From NCBI RefSeq assembly GCF_002099425.1, contig NW_018343979.1:855501-919500 (forward strand): a stretch of DNA of 64,000 nucleotides, written 5' to 3'. Of this stretch, positions 10,400-20,275 are shown piece after piece. Origin of the DNA: Phascolarctos cinereus (lineage: Eukaryota; Chordata; Mammalia; Diprotodontia; Phascolarctidae). The position numbers were made by a program, and so were the translations under genes. Each line of letters opens with the position of its first letter. Position 1 is the first letter of the stretch. The notes beneath the pieces were generated by a model. The model searched no databases. It saw only the letters and a program-made list of their open reading frames with translations, and was not told the DNA's origin.

Positions 10400-10530
10400 T
10401 TTCTACCTAGCTGTGAAAACTTTGGACAAGTCACGTCACATTTCTGGATTTCACTTTGTTCATTTATAGAACGAGGATATTGGAACAGATCTCTAAGGTC
10501 CCTTCCAGTTTTATTCTTCTACAAATCTCT
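10400..10530 (+). mobile_element. MIR/THER-type SINE
   Basis: 'acctagctgtgaaaacttt', 'ggacaagtcacgtcacatt', 'cggat'-region divergence, then 'ctctaaggtcccttccagt'. The order is that of the therian CORE-SINE 3' half. Confidence 0.6.
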
Positions 10531-10584
10531 CCACTACAGCAAATCTGCCTTTCAGTTCCATAGCAGCATTTCTCAGTTTAATGC

Positions 10585-10705
10585 AATTAATGCAATTCAA
10601 TAAGCCATGATTAGGGTTGTATACAATACCCTGGAGGTTCAAAGAAATAGTACCTGTCTTCAAGGAGTTTCTAGGGGTGAGGGTGGGGAAATATAATATG
10701 TGTAC
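10585..10705 (-). mobile_element. L2 LINE 3' end (antisense)
   Basis: 'aattcaataagccatgatt', 'gtacctgtcttcaaggagt' and 'tatgtgtacagataa' match the antisense L2 3' UTR. A SINE follows immediately. Confidence 0.5.
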
Positions 10706-10895
10706 AGATAAAGAGCACTGGCTCCATATTCAGATGACCTGGGTTCAAATCCGTCCTCTGACAACACTTACAGTTACTGGATGAACTTAAGGAGATCACT
10801 TAGCCTTCTGAGTCCCATTTTCTTCTTTTGTAAAGTGAGAAGGTTGAACAAGATGATCCTTCAGTATCTTTCAGTTCTAGATCTCTAAATTTAAG
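10706..10895 (+). mobile_element. MIR/THER-type SINE
   Basis: 'gagcactggctccatattc', 'gacctgggttcaaatccgt' (B-box-like), 'cttagccttctgagtccca', 'aacaagatgatccttcagt' and 'tctagatctctaaat' give a nearly complete copy. Confidence 0.7.
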
Positions 10896-11479
10896 GAGGA
10901 AAGAATATTAGTTTCATCATATAATACCCCCCCTTTTCCATTTATGGCTAAGAGATCTCATTCTTATGATTATTATTCCAAGCTTTATAATAACAATTAG
11001 AGCCAAAAGATGGTTATCTTCAGGAAATCTCACTCAGTGTACATGGTTCCAGAGTTTCTCAGTCCAGATATGTTCTGTTTTATTCACTGTTGTCTCAGTC
11101 ATCTATGCTCACAGGAAAAGAAAAACATTTGTAACAGCAAATCCCCAAGATTAATTGTTTTCTTCTTGGTAGGAAAGCTTCCCTTAAACCTTATTTCAAT
11201 CTTTGAGCAATATCACTTGAGGTTTTGTTTTTTGTTTTGTTTTGTTTTGTTTTGTTTGTCGTTTCTCTTGTGCACCCTCAGATGGAGTTAATGATGAATA
11301 CAAAAAAAGTACAGAAAAGGTAGCTCATTGAAGGGAATAGAAAAAAGCTACTAAACATACCTACAAATTTGGATCAATCTTTGAATGATGGAAAAGTTAA
11401 TTAATCACTTAAAATAATTGACATGAAGAGTTTTATAAGCATGAGAAAAAATATAGTGGTCATAACCACATTTTATAAT
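10896..11479. other. No gene recognised; (TTTTG)n tract inside
   Basis: Apart from the pentanucleotide tract at 11222-11259 I see nothing identifiable. The overlapping frames at 10966-11291 end in residues translated from the simple repeat and show no domain. Confidence 0.45.
11222..11259 (+). repeat. (TTTTG)n simple repeat
   Basis: About seven units of ttttg with small length variation. On the minus strand this reads (CAAAA)n, a common relic of a retroposon tail, but no element body is recognisable next to it. Confidence 0.9.
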
Positions 11480-11620
11480 AGAATCAGATATTTAGAGCTA
11501 GAACAAATTTTAGAAATCGTGGAGTATGGCCTTCTCATTTTTCTTTTCTTTAATAGATGAGGAAATGGATGCTCCGAAGGAGGGAGTTGCCCAAGCTCAC
11601 ATAGTGTCAAAGGTTATAAT
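11480..11620 (+). mobile_element. Diverged MIR-like SINE
   Basis: 'aatagatgaggaaatggat' and 'gggagttgcccaagctcac' stand in MIR core spacing. A T/C-rich stretch interrupts the core. Confidence 0.5.
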
Positions 11621-11654
11621 TGTTATCAACTGATGTTTAATGAAGAGGTAAAAG

Positions 11655-11855
11655 ACGGAACAAGAAATATTGTATTTCCTGGACCTGCAGTCAGAAGGAT
11701 TTGAATTGGAATACTGCCTTAGATATTTACTAGCTGTGTAACCCAGGATACACCTGTTCATCTCCTTTTGCCTCAGTTTCCTCATATGCACAAAGACTCC
11801 ATAGCCTTTAAGGTCCCTTTCTGCTCTAAGTATATGATCCTATGATCTCTGCTAA
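11655..11855 (+). mobile_element. MIR/THER-type SINE
   Basis: 'cagtcagaaggatttgaat', 'tactagctgtgtaaccca', 'tgcctcagtttcctcatat', 'aggtccctttctgctctaa' and 'gatcctatgatct' form a near-complete copy. Confidence 0.7.
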
Positions 11856-12509
11856 TGTAGCATGGAAGAATCGGAGTGTTTACTCATGAATCCTTTCTTT
11901 GATATATTGTATTGTTTCTCTAGGATTTTGAACATGAGTGAGTACATTTTTAATCTCTTCTTTCAAATTACCCTGAAGGAGAAATAGTCTCATCTTTATA
12001 TATCTAGGGACTAACAACTTTACAAGATGAACTACTCAAACACAGAAAGTCATTTGCTCAGAACGAGTTCTTGACATACTTTCCGATTCCTCAGTAGTTT
12101 TCTTTCATAGATATATTGACCTCTACTATGAGAACTATTTATGTCTCAACAAACACTTTCCTCTCACCTTTTTTTCCCGCTCAGTCCTCTTCTTGAGCAC
12201 TTTCCTGCTGACAAGAGTTCTAATCAAGAAAAGTGTACTCTTCAGAGCACACATGTGAAGGATGGGGTGGGGGAAGGAGTACTACTAGCAGTACTTTATT
12301 TGCATAGAGTGGGAGGAGGAAAGGAGATCTTTGAAAAGAAAATAACTTTAAATGCATCAATTCTAATAATCTAATTTCATTTACAATATTTCCTTTTGTT
12401 TTGTGAACCTATGTTTCTTTTTGCACCCCTTCCCCACTATGTTTACTACTTTGTCTTGAAATAAATTTCTTAAATTGATTTTTTTTAAATTAGTGGCAGT
12501 TTTACATAT
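11856..12509. other. Sequence without recognised features
   Basis: No repeat or coding feature recognised. The 77-codon frame at 12141-12374 is S/L/F-rich near its start and contains no known domain. Confidence 0.45.
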
Positions 12510-12665
12510 AGATGAAGGGGCAGCCTTGGAGCTGAAAGACTTGGGTTGAAGTTCTGCTTTTAACCTATTCTATCTATATGACCACGAGCAAGTTACCCAA
12601 ACTTGGTGCTCCTAGGCAACTCTAACTATAAAGTTACAGTCAATGTCAGGGGAGAAGATTTCATA
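12510..12665 (+). mobile_element. tRNA-derived SINE, long-tailed type (type B)
   Basis: 'gggcagccttggagctgaa', 'gacttgggttgaagttctg', 'acgagcaagttacccaaac' and then the tail 'ctaggcaactctaactata'. The tail is shorter than in the 5286 copy. Confidence 0.6.
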
Positions 12666-13764
12666 CCAAGTTACCCATAAAATCCCAGATCAATGATGAC
12701 AGTATTTTTTTTTCAAGAGTTGGTATCTAGTTCCCCAAATATATGATTTCTTGTTGATTAGTAATATGTGAAATATTTCTCCTCTCTCTCTCATTCACTC
12801 ACACATGCAAATATTTCTACTTCTCTACCTTACAGAATATACTTTTGATAGGTATCTCTATCTGCAGTTTGCTCTACTCTGCGATTTTCTCCTGCTTCAT
12901 ATAATTTCCCCTACAAGGCTTTTATTTCTTTTGTTTCTTCAAACTTTAACTCTCTTCATCTCCACTTACTAATTGAGCCAGGATTAAAATTACACTGAAG
13001 TACAGTGCTTTAAGTTGGCATTTATGCTTGGGTTGGCTGGCCATCATTCTCTAGCTTGAGTAGGAGGAAATTAAATCATAAAATCCTAAATCCTTGTGAA
13101 AATCGACCCACTAAATTACTAACATCAGAAAGAGTGGAGGCTGGAAATTTCTTTGCAAAAGAAGGCCTGGGTAGGTGTTAATGGACTTTTATGCCCATAG
13201 TCTCATTACAATGCATAAGTACTGTGAAACAGAAGTAGATTCTAAAGTAACAGCAACCCTCTGTTGGAGGCTAGGTTGGCTAGCTAAAGATCACCAGGAT
13301 GATTTCATTCTTTTCATGCTTCCTCACTGGGTCATCATCCTTATTTTACTGTGATAGCAACACAAATAATATTCACATACATAAAGGGAAAGGGAATTCA
13401 ACTTGGCAAACTAAATTTTAGCCCATGTTTTTAAGTTTTGACTGGAAATGTGCTTCTCCCAAGAACTGAGGGGGTGAATAGGCATGTGCACTTTAGACTG
13501 AGAATTTGTATCGCCTGGTTCAGGAATCACATCTGTTTAAGGTGCTTTGTATAGTACTTTGTGTAGGTGTTTGATAAATACCATCTGATGAATTTACATA
13601 ATATCCATTCAGTGAAAATTGCCTCAAATAACGTCATTATGAAGCAGGAATATCCAGTTAAATTAAGATGTCTGATATATTTGAGGGAGCAGGAAAAGAT
13701 AGAGAAGTTTGGCTAAAGTGTTAGAGTTAAAGCACCATTAGTGACTTCAAATATGTTTTCATCA
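12666..13764. other. No gene recognised; weak L2 terminus at about 13540-13600
   Basis: Mostly low-repeat sequence. 'gtatagtactttgtgtagg' followed by 'gtttgataaatacca' near 13550 resembles a sense L2 terminus. No coding frame recognised. Confidence 0.4.
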
Positions 13765-14390
13765 ACATAGTCATTCATTCAACTAGCCAGCCAGTCATCA
13801 AGCAATTACTAAGTGCCTACTATGCTTAAATCTAAAAGCAGCACAGTATAGAGTATAAAGAGATAATCTTGGGGTCAGGAAGATCTGGGTTTTGCCTCTG
13901 ACTTAACCGTATGACCTAGACAAGTCACTTAATCTTTCTTAGGGCTCCAAGGAATGCTCTAAGATTATAAATGGCAGAAAAAGGTGTCATCTTGCATTGG
14001 TAGAAGAAGTTCTTCACTAGGAACTCCCTACAATGAGATTACAAGCTGGGTTACTATTCCTCTGGGTAAGGCACAGTGCTTAGTACCAGGGAGATAAAAA
14101 GATAAAGATAAAACAGTCCCTACTCTCCAGGATCTTACAGTCACCCCGGGAGATTCAGTACATTATATACACAGATAAGTAAATACAAACAAAGTAATTT
14201 GGGTCAGAGAGAAACTACTATACCTTGGGGAGCCATGGATGGTCTCTTGAAGGAAATGGCCACTCAGCTGAGGTTTAAAGTAAGTTAGGGAATTCAAAAG
14301 GGAGGTGTTAGGAGGGACAGCATTCTATCAAGAGACAAGCTTTGCAAAGTTACAGAGGCTGTAAAGGTCTTTAAGTGCCATCATGCTGTT
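13765..14390 (-). mobile_element. L2 LINE 3' part (antisense), interrupted by a type B SINE
   Basis: The antisense terminus 'aagtgcctactatgctta' ends near 13830 and the L2 resumes at about 14060 with 'aaggcacagtgcttagtac', 'cagtccctactctccagga', 'acacagataagtaaataca' and 'gacagcattctatcaagag'. The two halves are colinear, so the SINE between them inserted into an existing L2. Confidence 0.75.
13838..14058 (+). mobile_element. tRNA-derived SINE (type B) nested in L2
   Basis: The head is 'agcagcacagtatagagta', with 'ggggtcaggaagatctggg', 'gacaagtcacttaatcttt' and the tail 'ggaatgctctaagattata', 'ttgcattggtagaagaagt' and 'gagattacaagctggg'. It interrupts the L2 at 13765-14390. Confidence 0.75.
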
Positions 14391-14394
14391 ACTG

Positions 14395-14812
14395 TGAAAT
14401 ATTTGTTGTCAGTGTCATACTATATTGGTATAACGGTGACTACCCTGGCCCCCACGGCCTGACAGAAAGGTGTGTTACATTTCATCCCTGCCACAGGGTT
14501 TTGCAGTAACCTTAAGGGGGGTTGGAATGTCTAGTCTCTGATAGTGGCTCAAGGTTCCTCTGATTGTGACCCCTCAGTTTAGGGGTCCTTTGTATCCCAG
14601 TTACATTTAATTACTTAAAATTCAGAGTAGCTTTTACAAAGGATTTACTTCAATAGAAAGAACAAACACAAACATTCTCCTCCCAACATCTAGGGGCGAG
14701 CATAATCCCTCCCTTAATACCACCTTATTCTTTGGGAAGGGTAGGAGTATTAGGTTCACACCTTAATTTAGTTCCTATGTAGTATGGTCCCATTTAGTTG
14801 CAAGCTCATTAC
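14395..14812. other. Unclassified sequence, shares a diverged block with 17650-17800
   Basis: 14560-14730 and 17650-17800 share a loosely similar block: 'acaaacacaaacattctcc' against 'aaaagtataaacactctct', then 'ctaggggcgagcataatcc' against 'caggggcatacttgctccc', each followed by 'taat'. This suggests two old copies of one unnamed repeat, possibly an LTR or DNA element. No coding content. Confidence 0.3.
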
Positions 14813-14900
14813 TCCCCTTCAGTCATAAGTGACCTTGGAGCCAGGATCCTAAGCCAGATGTTGCTGGTTCCAAGGTCACTTATGACTGCAGCTCTGGGGA
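14813..14900. repeat. Perfect 20-bp inverted repeat forming a strong hairpin
   Basis: The arm 14820-14839 is exactly complementary to 14869-14888 (20 of 20). Pairing continues inward with a G-T pair and CCAG/CTGG (14841-14844 with 14864-14867), giving a 25-bp stem and a 19-base loop. An outer tcccc/gggga pair (14813-14817 with 14896-14900) lies beyond an asymmetric internal loop. The arms contain CCAAGGTCA, an SF-1/ERR-type half-site, once on each strand. It could be a palindromic mini-transposon, a hairpin RNA gene or a chance local inversion. Confidence 0.9.
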
Positions 14901-14911
14901 CTCCATCAAAT

Positions 14912-14939
14912 AATCATCATCATCATCATTATCATCATT
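14912..14939 (+). repeat. (ATC)n microsatellite
   Basis: 'atcatcatcatcatcatt' with one interruption, immediately before a MIR. It follows the hairpin by about 10 bases. Confidence 0.9.
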
Positions 14940-14942
14940 ATA

Positions 14943-15205
14943 ACAACAATACCAATATTAACATAGTATTCTGTGTGAGGCACCGTTCTAAGCACTTTTA
15001 CAGTTGTAAACGCATTTGATTCTTACAACAACCCTGGAAGGTAGGTACTATTACTATCCCCATTTTACAGAATAGAAAACTGACACAAACAGAGATTAAA
15101 TAACTTGCCCAGGGTCATAATAGTATCTAACTCTGGATTTGAACTCAGGTCTTCTTAACTAACTCCAAGCCTAGTGCTCCATACCATCTATCACCTAGCT
15201 GCCTC
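14943..15205 (+). mobile_element. Full-length MIR/CORE-SINE
   Basis: A long copy with all blocks: 'ttctaagcacttttacagt', 'cttacaacaaccctggaag', 'ctatccccattttacagaa', 'ttaaataacttgcccaggg', 'tttgaactcaggtcttctt', then 'tagtgctccataccatct' and 'cacctagctgcctcac'. One of the most complete old SINEs in the window. Confidence 0.8.
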
Positions 15206-15410
15206 ACCATCCTAAGCCTAGAACTGAAAAGGGCACATGAAACATACACATACCAAAAACCTAAGCCCAGTTCTTGGGGCCACAGAACCTAAAAGACTGA
15301 AGAAAGGTGGATCTTTTCCTCACATTCCAGTTAGTATCCATGTAATGGGTATGTGGTACTCATGCAATGGATGAACAAGACCCTTATTCCCTGGATATAG
15401 CTGAAGAAGG

Positions 15411-15541
15411 AGGGAGGAAGAAAGAAAGAGAGAGAGAGAGACAGAGAGAGAGAGAGACAGAGAGAGACAGAGACAGAGACAGAGACAGAAAGACAGAGAC
15501 AGAGAAACAAAGAAAGACCAAGAGAGACAGAGAGAGTGAGA
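15411..15541 (+). repeat. (GA)n/(GACAGA)n low-complexity tract
   Basis: About 130 bases of ga and gaca units with little else. The 62-codon R/E/D-rich frame across it (15367-15555) is a translation of the repeat, not a gene. Confidence 0.95.
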
Positions 15542-16254
15542 TTTTTGTATTCTGATAGTTTTAGAGATACAGCCTGTTGTGACTACACAGCCAATGGAGA
15601 ACAGGTCCTTCTACCCACATGTCAGAGAAGTTCAGGAAACCAGTAAGGAGCAGGTCTCCATCTTCAGTGATTTGGGCATATGTAAAGCATGGTTATACTG
15701 GTCTTTGATACCTTTGGCATCAACTTCTTATATGTCTTAAATACCCTATGGCTAGCATTCCCTAATGATAGAAAGTAATAGCACAATAGAACAAAAATGC
15801 CTTTAAGCTTCCTTCCACATCTTATATCTTATGATCTTTAACCTTCAACCCTTCATTCCTTTCTCTAGTCATGCTAGGAGGAAGAGTGTCAGGGAAGCCT
15901 TTGAGCAAGTCGATAAGATATTGGGGCCTATGGAAGATCAGGGCTTTATGTACTGTGTTGGAAACACTAACACATTGGATTTAAGGGAGAAAAAGAAAGA
16001 AAACTTAACTCTTGCAGGTGATCTATAATCCCTTATCCATTTTGACATGTTCTAGGGATCCCTGTAAGACTCCCCTCTTCAGGGGAAGGAATTCTGGAAA
16101 ACTAGGTGGGGCTTTTAGAATTGTATCAGATATGACATTGTTGTTTACTAATGTTTGTTTCATTTTCAATTATATTATTATTCTGCTGTAGTTTATATAT
16201 AATTTTCCACAATAAGAATAAAAAAAAATTAAGACTGAAAAGTTTGCTACTTCT
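15542..16254. other. Sequence without recognised features
   Basis: No recognisable repeat or coding region. The 65-codon frame at 15831-16028 has no domain that I know. Confidence 0.4.
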
Positions 16255-16370
16255 TGAGTACCCTGAATTAATCAAATGAGATAATAATTATGAAGCCCTT
16301 AGCACAGTGCCTAGAACATAGTAAGCACTATAAAAATTTTAGTTATTGTTATTAGTTATTATTAATTAAA
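16255..16370 (+). mobile_element. MIR/L2-type 3' tail
   Basis: 'aaatgagataataattatg', 'cttagcacagtgcctagaa', 'catagtaagcactataaaa' and an AT-rich 'ttattgttattagttatta' end form the standard tail of MIR-like SINEs. Confidence 0.65.
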
Positions 16371-16399
16371 GTTCATTTTATGTGTGGACAAGGCAGGAT

Positions 16400-16605
16400 T
16401 GCTGAGAGGATGAAATGTTTGTTCTTGGAATAAGAAAGAGGCCTGTATCTAGCATTTACAATTGTATGACCCTTGTTAAGAGATTTAACCTCTCTATGCC
16501 TCAGTGGAATCCCTAGTGTTTATCTACAGAGTCAGAGACTGGTTGCCAAATTGTGAATCTTTTAAGTATTGGAGAATTCATTCTCTTTGAGAAGAGTGGA
16601 ATACT
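16400..16605 (+). mobile_element. tRNA-derived SINE, type B-like
   Basis: 'cttggaataagaaagaggc', 'gttaagagatttaacctct', 'ctatgcctcagtggaatcc', then a diverged type B tail ('tggagaattcattctcttt'). Confidence 0.5.
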
Positions 16606-17340
16606 GGTAGCACACAGGAAGGATTGCCCAGGTTTGCTTGGGAAGTGCAGTCCTCTGTCAAAATCTTCCCTGAATTTTAAGCATAGACTTTTGTGAATTT
16701 ATACCACAAGGTTAAATGCAGAACAAGATGCAGTAAATCTGTTTTACAAGCAAGGAGCCATTTAGTCTAATTTTACAATTAGCAGACTGGAGTGGAAGGA
16801 AAAGCCATCAATTTAACATGATGCCTGATTGGCGAGGGACTGCTCAGGCAAAGAATCCAGTGGCCAATTTTTTTTGAAGAATGAGTCAGGATTCCAAAAA
16901 GTCTGAAGTGAAACTCAGAATATAAAGTCACTAAATATCCATCTGTATCTATAGCTTTATCTAATCTATATCCATCTATCTTTATAGATACAGCTATATC
17001 TATATGCCTCCAAGAGTAAATAATTATGTGTTTGCTTGGGTAGCTTTGATACCAACAAGAGTAATTCTTTGTCAGACTTTTCATTCCTACATCCCAGTGC
17101 TTCATTTGGGCAGAAATCACAACCTAATCAGTATAAACTCCCTTCACTGAGTCAGATTTCAATCTATGACTTAGGAGGTTGCTTCCAGCTCTTCCTGATT
17201 CTACCTATGCTACATTGTCTCTAATCGGAAAATATGATCACTTTACAACTCTAGGTTATATAATTGGCTAATGTTTAGCAACCAGACTTCTGAAGGAAAA
17301 CAATGTAGACATAACACATTTTTAAGCTGAATATGTTTTA
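16606..17340. other. No gene recognised; TATC-type simple repeat inside
   Basis: Contains an imperfect (tatc)n region at 16935-17005 but otherwise nothing I can name. The 113-codon minus frame at 16779-17120 translates this simple repeat in part and has no conserved domain. Confidence 0.45.
16935..17005 (+). repeat. Imperfect (TATC)n repeat
   Basis: Repeated 'tatctatat', 'ccatctatct' and 'agctatatctatat' words, degenerate and likely old. Confidence 0.8.
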
Positions 17341-17590
17341 TTAACATTGTTTCCATCACTTTCTTAAATCTAGACAATAAAAATAAATAAATGAAGCCCT
17401 GATTTGTAGCATTTGCCAATTTTCAAAATGTAAATACACTGAAAATTTAACAATCAGCCCATGAGACAGAGCTGGCTCCAGCACACCCCGCTTCGAGATC
17501 CACCGGTCATGTAACTTTAGAAGCTGAATTGTGAGGATTCCATATGCATCTTTCTGGCTAATTAAAGATTGCCAATTCAATTAGAGAAAC
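17340..17590. other. Possible ancient conserved element or old DNA transposon fragment
   Basis: 'gtagcatttgccaattttc' and 'aatcagcccatgagacaga' with 'gagctggctccagcacacc' feel like an ancient mammalian interspersed sequence that I cannot name. It keeps CpGs ('cccgcttcgagatccaccgg') in a CpG-poor window. The 74-codon minus frame here is not a protein I recognise. Confidence 0.3.
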
Positions 17591-17639
17591 AAAAGTTTAG
17601 TTAGAACTAAATGTGGAAGAGGAAAAAAAACAAGATTTT

Positions 17640-18450
17640 TTTTCTTTTCTTTTCTTTCCTCCCAGGGTCTTCTGGCTCTAAGCCCAACTCTCAATTACAC
17701 CATATAAAAATATTTATTTACATACATAATAAACATGAACAAAAGTATAAACACTCTCTCCTAACACTTCAGGGGCATACTTGCTCCCTATTAATCCCAT
17801 TTTGATATCTGGGGACAGCAGACTCATTCTTAGCATAGTTTTTATATAGCATTGGCTCCACCAACTTCACATCCAGATGTGACATGACTGCCAAAGGAGT
17901 TCTTGCCTCAGCTACTGCAGGCCTGAGATCTAAAGGTCACTGCTAAAAGTCACTCCTCTGAGAACTGATGCTGAGCTGGTTATAAAACTCTAATCCTGGG
18001 ATACCTGAAGCCTCTTTTTCTTGACCTTTCAAATTTCACCAGGTTATGGTTTCTAAGTCCTTCACTTAAAACAGAAAAAAATAACACAGAAGCAAAAGAC
18101 TGACTTCTCTTTCATGGGGCCACATTCAGGCTCAGTGGGAAGCAAACCTAAGATGACTTCTCTTATAACATCATCTCACTGACATCACTGAAGGAGTCAA
18201 AATCAAGAGAGCATTTCAAGAGGGAAAAATGAATAGAGCTTTGTTTGCTAATGCCTTCTTAAAGACACCCCGGGTTCTGGATACCCAGTCAATCAAAAAA
18301 GCTTCTAACCCTGTGGTTAGCAGGTTGGAACAAGCTACAATATCTAGGCATGCTCACATCTCTCCAAGGCATTTCCATTGTGCCTCATTCCCACTCTCCC
18401 CAAAGCAGCTTCCCAGTATTTCTACCAGGGGATATTCAATCAAAGGCATT
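17640..18450. other. Unclassified sequence, possible old repeat
   Basis: The first 150 bases are loosely similar to 14560-14730. The rest, with runs such as 'aaatttcaccaggttatgg' and 'gggatattcaatcaaaggc', gives no recognisable protein or repeat. The frame at 18229-18456 has no domain. Confidence 0.3.
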
Positions 18451-18454
18451 CTGT

Positions 18455-18560
18455 GAATATGCCAGGCCCCAATTATACTTGCTAAGTTCTTGGAATAAGT
18501 TTTATGTACATTATCTCATTTGATTTTCACAATATCCCTATAGTTTAAGTGTAATGGGTA
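18455..18560 (+). mobile_element. MIR/CORE-SINE 5' part
   Basis: 'ttatgtacattatctcatt' and 'tgattttcacaatatccct' correspond to the middle of MIR; the core downstream is missing. Confidence 0.55.
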
Positions 18561-18938
18561 TGGCACTACCCAATTGTTAATGTACTTACTAATGCAGATG
18601 ACAACATAGAAGCAGATATTTTTGAAAGGAAGATCATAGAGACTAGGGTAACAGTAATGGTGCCTGGGCATTAAGCAGACTCCTCTTTACCTTCTTATAT
18701 TGAACCTTTGGAGGCCCTTTGATAGTGAGCAAGACTAACTTCCTTTGGAGTAACCCAACAATTTTGTTCCAATATGAAATCAACAAACTTAACTCCAGCA
18801 AAACTCCAGATTTTGGGGCAGTAACATTCCTGAAACTCTTCAGCAACCTATTCGCTTGTTTGCTAGCCCAAAAGCAACCACAAGAAGGATACCCCTTTCT
18901 ACCGTACTTGTTAAACCAATGGTCTTATTTGCATGTAT
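18561..18938. other. Sequence without recognised features
   Basis: No repeat or coding feature identified up to the target-site duplication of the next SINE. The overlapping frames on both strands at 18643-19003 are accidental. Confidence 0.4.
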
Positions 18939-18952
18939 CCAGCACAGGTTTT

Positions 18953-19133
18953 GTTTGTTTGTTTTTTAATGTGAGTTCTTTTTATTTATTTTGGGGGAGC
19001 TAGGCAATGGGGTTAAGTAACTTGCCCAGGGTTACACAGCTAGTAAGTGTCAAGTGTCTAAGACTGGATTTGAACTCAGGTCTTCCTGACTCCAGGGCCA
19101 GTGTTCTATTCACTGTGTCATGTAGCTGCCCCT
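18953..19133 (-). mobile_element. Short-tailed tRNA-derived SINE (type A) with perfect target-site duplication
   Basis: On the minus strand the element starts 'ggggcagctacatgacaca', has a B-box-like 'gagttcaaatccag' and ends in 'ccccattgcctag' plus an A-rich tail. It is flanked by the 14-base direct repeat ccagcacaggtttt at 18939-18952 and 19134-19147, a clear LINE-mediated insertion footprint. An open frame across it (19007-19210) is a translation of the SINE. Confidence 0.9.
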
Positions 19134-19208
19134 CCAGCACAGGTTTTAATCAGAGCTGGAATGTCTATTACATAATGATAATTTCATCTTTGAGAACTAT
19201 CTACATCT

Positions 19209-19735
19209 AAGGGCTGTTGCTGTTGTTGTTGCTATTGTTATTGTTCATCCTTTGTTTTCAAAGAGGGCCAAATGTCTTTAATTGTAAGTGAACTGGATTT
19301 AAAGAGGTAGAGTTGTACAAAGCCATCAGCCTCACTCTATTCCAGAGTCATCAAAGTCCAGCAACAAAATACTGGTGATGCCCCAGGATACAGTGGACAA
19401 CCTTGGCATCTTTGATATCAGACCAAGCTGTCAGTGCTCCACGGTGCCTGCTTCACCTTCCTGCTTGGCTATTGAACAAATTGCTCTCTTATATCCATTC
19501 TACTGGGAGAAATCTTCACATGCTTGACTAACACTGATGGGTTTGAGGTCTGCCAGTTACCCTCAATCTGGTTTACAATCTGCCAAGACAATTTTACCAG
19601 GTTGCAGACACTGCGCATGCTACAGCTTCTTGGAGCCACATGTGAGTGTTAGGTGAAAATTAGACACCAAAGTTAGATGAGCAGCCTTGAAAAGTGCTCA
19701 GCAAGCACTCACACCAGAGGTACTAAGAAAGTAGA
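19209..19735 (+). mobile_element. Unclassified 0.5-kb dispersed repeat, 'family X' copy 2
   Basis: Starts after a 'tgttgctgttgttgttgct' run with 'ttgttcatcctttgttttc' and runs through 'tcctgcttggctattgaac', 'cactgatgggtttgaggtc' and 'tacagcttcttggagccac' to 'caagcactcacaccag'. Colinear with the reverse complement of 8105-8645. A third piece covering only the first 45 bases lies at 30552-30597. Confidence 0.7.
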
Positions 19736-19849
19736 GAGCAACAAAAATGCTTTGTTTGGGGTATATTGTTTAGTGGGAAGGGGACAATTTCCCCCCAACT
19801 TGGGAAATCATGGAAGATTGAAGGAAAATGAAAGTTTCTGATATATGTA

Positions 19850-19985
19850 TCACATAATAGGCACTTAATAAATACTTATTAATTAATAACTCCTATTAGA
19901 ATGTAAGCTCCACCTGAGTAGGCATTATTTATGAGTTGTATACTTATATTGCCTAGCACATACATAACAGACACTTAATAAATGA
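19850..19985 (+). mobile_element. L2 LINE 3' termini
   Basis: 'cataataggcacttaataa' (about 19852) is one L2 terminus; 'agaatgtaagctccacctg', 'attgcctagcacatacata' and 'gacacttaataaatg' form a second, longer one. Confidence 0.65.
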
Positions 19986-19986
19986 T

Positions 19987-20215
19987 TAGCAGCTAGGTGA
20001 CACAGTGGAAAAAACAGCAGATCTAGAGTCAAGACCATGAGTTACACTAGCCATATGACCCTGGGTAAGTCACTTCACTCTGTTTGCCTCAGTTTCCTCA
20101 TATGTAAAATAAGTTGGAGAACGAAATGGCAAACCATTCTAGTATCTTTTCAAGGAAAACCAATAAAGGGGTCACCAAGAAACAGATAAGACTGAAGAGA
20201 CTGAAAAATAATAAC
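19987..20215 (+). mobile_element. tRNA-derived SINE with RTE/BovB-like tail (MAR1-type)
   Basis: Head 'gcagctaggtgacacagtgg', middle 'ctgggtaagtcacttcact' and 'gcctcagtttcctcatatg', then the diagnostic RTE-derived end 'gaacgaaatggcaaaccat', 'ccaataaaggggtcacc' and 'gataagactgaagagac'. The tail implies mobilisation by an RTE-clade LINE. It lies among L2 termini. Confidence 0.8.
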
Positions 20216-20275
20216 ATTGTGCCTAGCATATAGTAAGTACTTAATAACTACTTGTTGGCTTCCTCCTTGCTGATT
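20216..20275 (+). mobile_element. L2 LINE 3' terminus
   Basis: 'gtgcctagcatatagtaag' and 'tacttaataactacttgtt' directly follow the SINE. Confidence 0.55.

Noticed and set aside
16779-17120. 113-codon minus-strand frame
   Set aside because: Partly translates an imperfect (tatc)n repeat and shows no domain or codon pattern of a gene.
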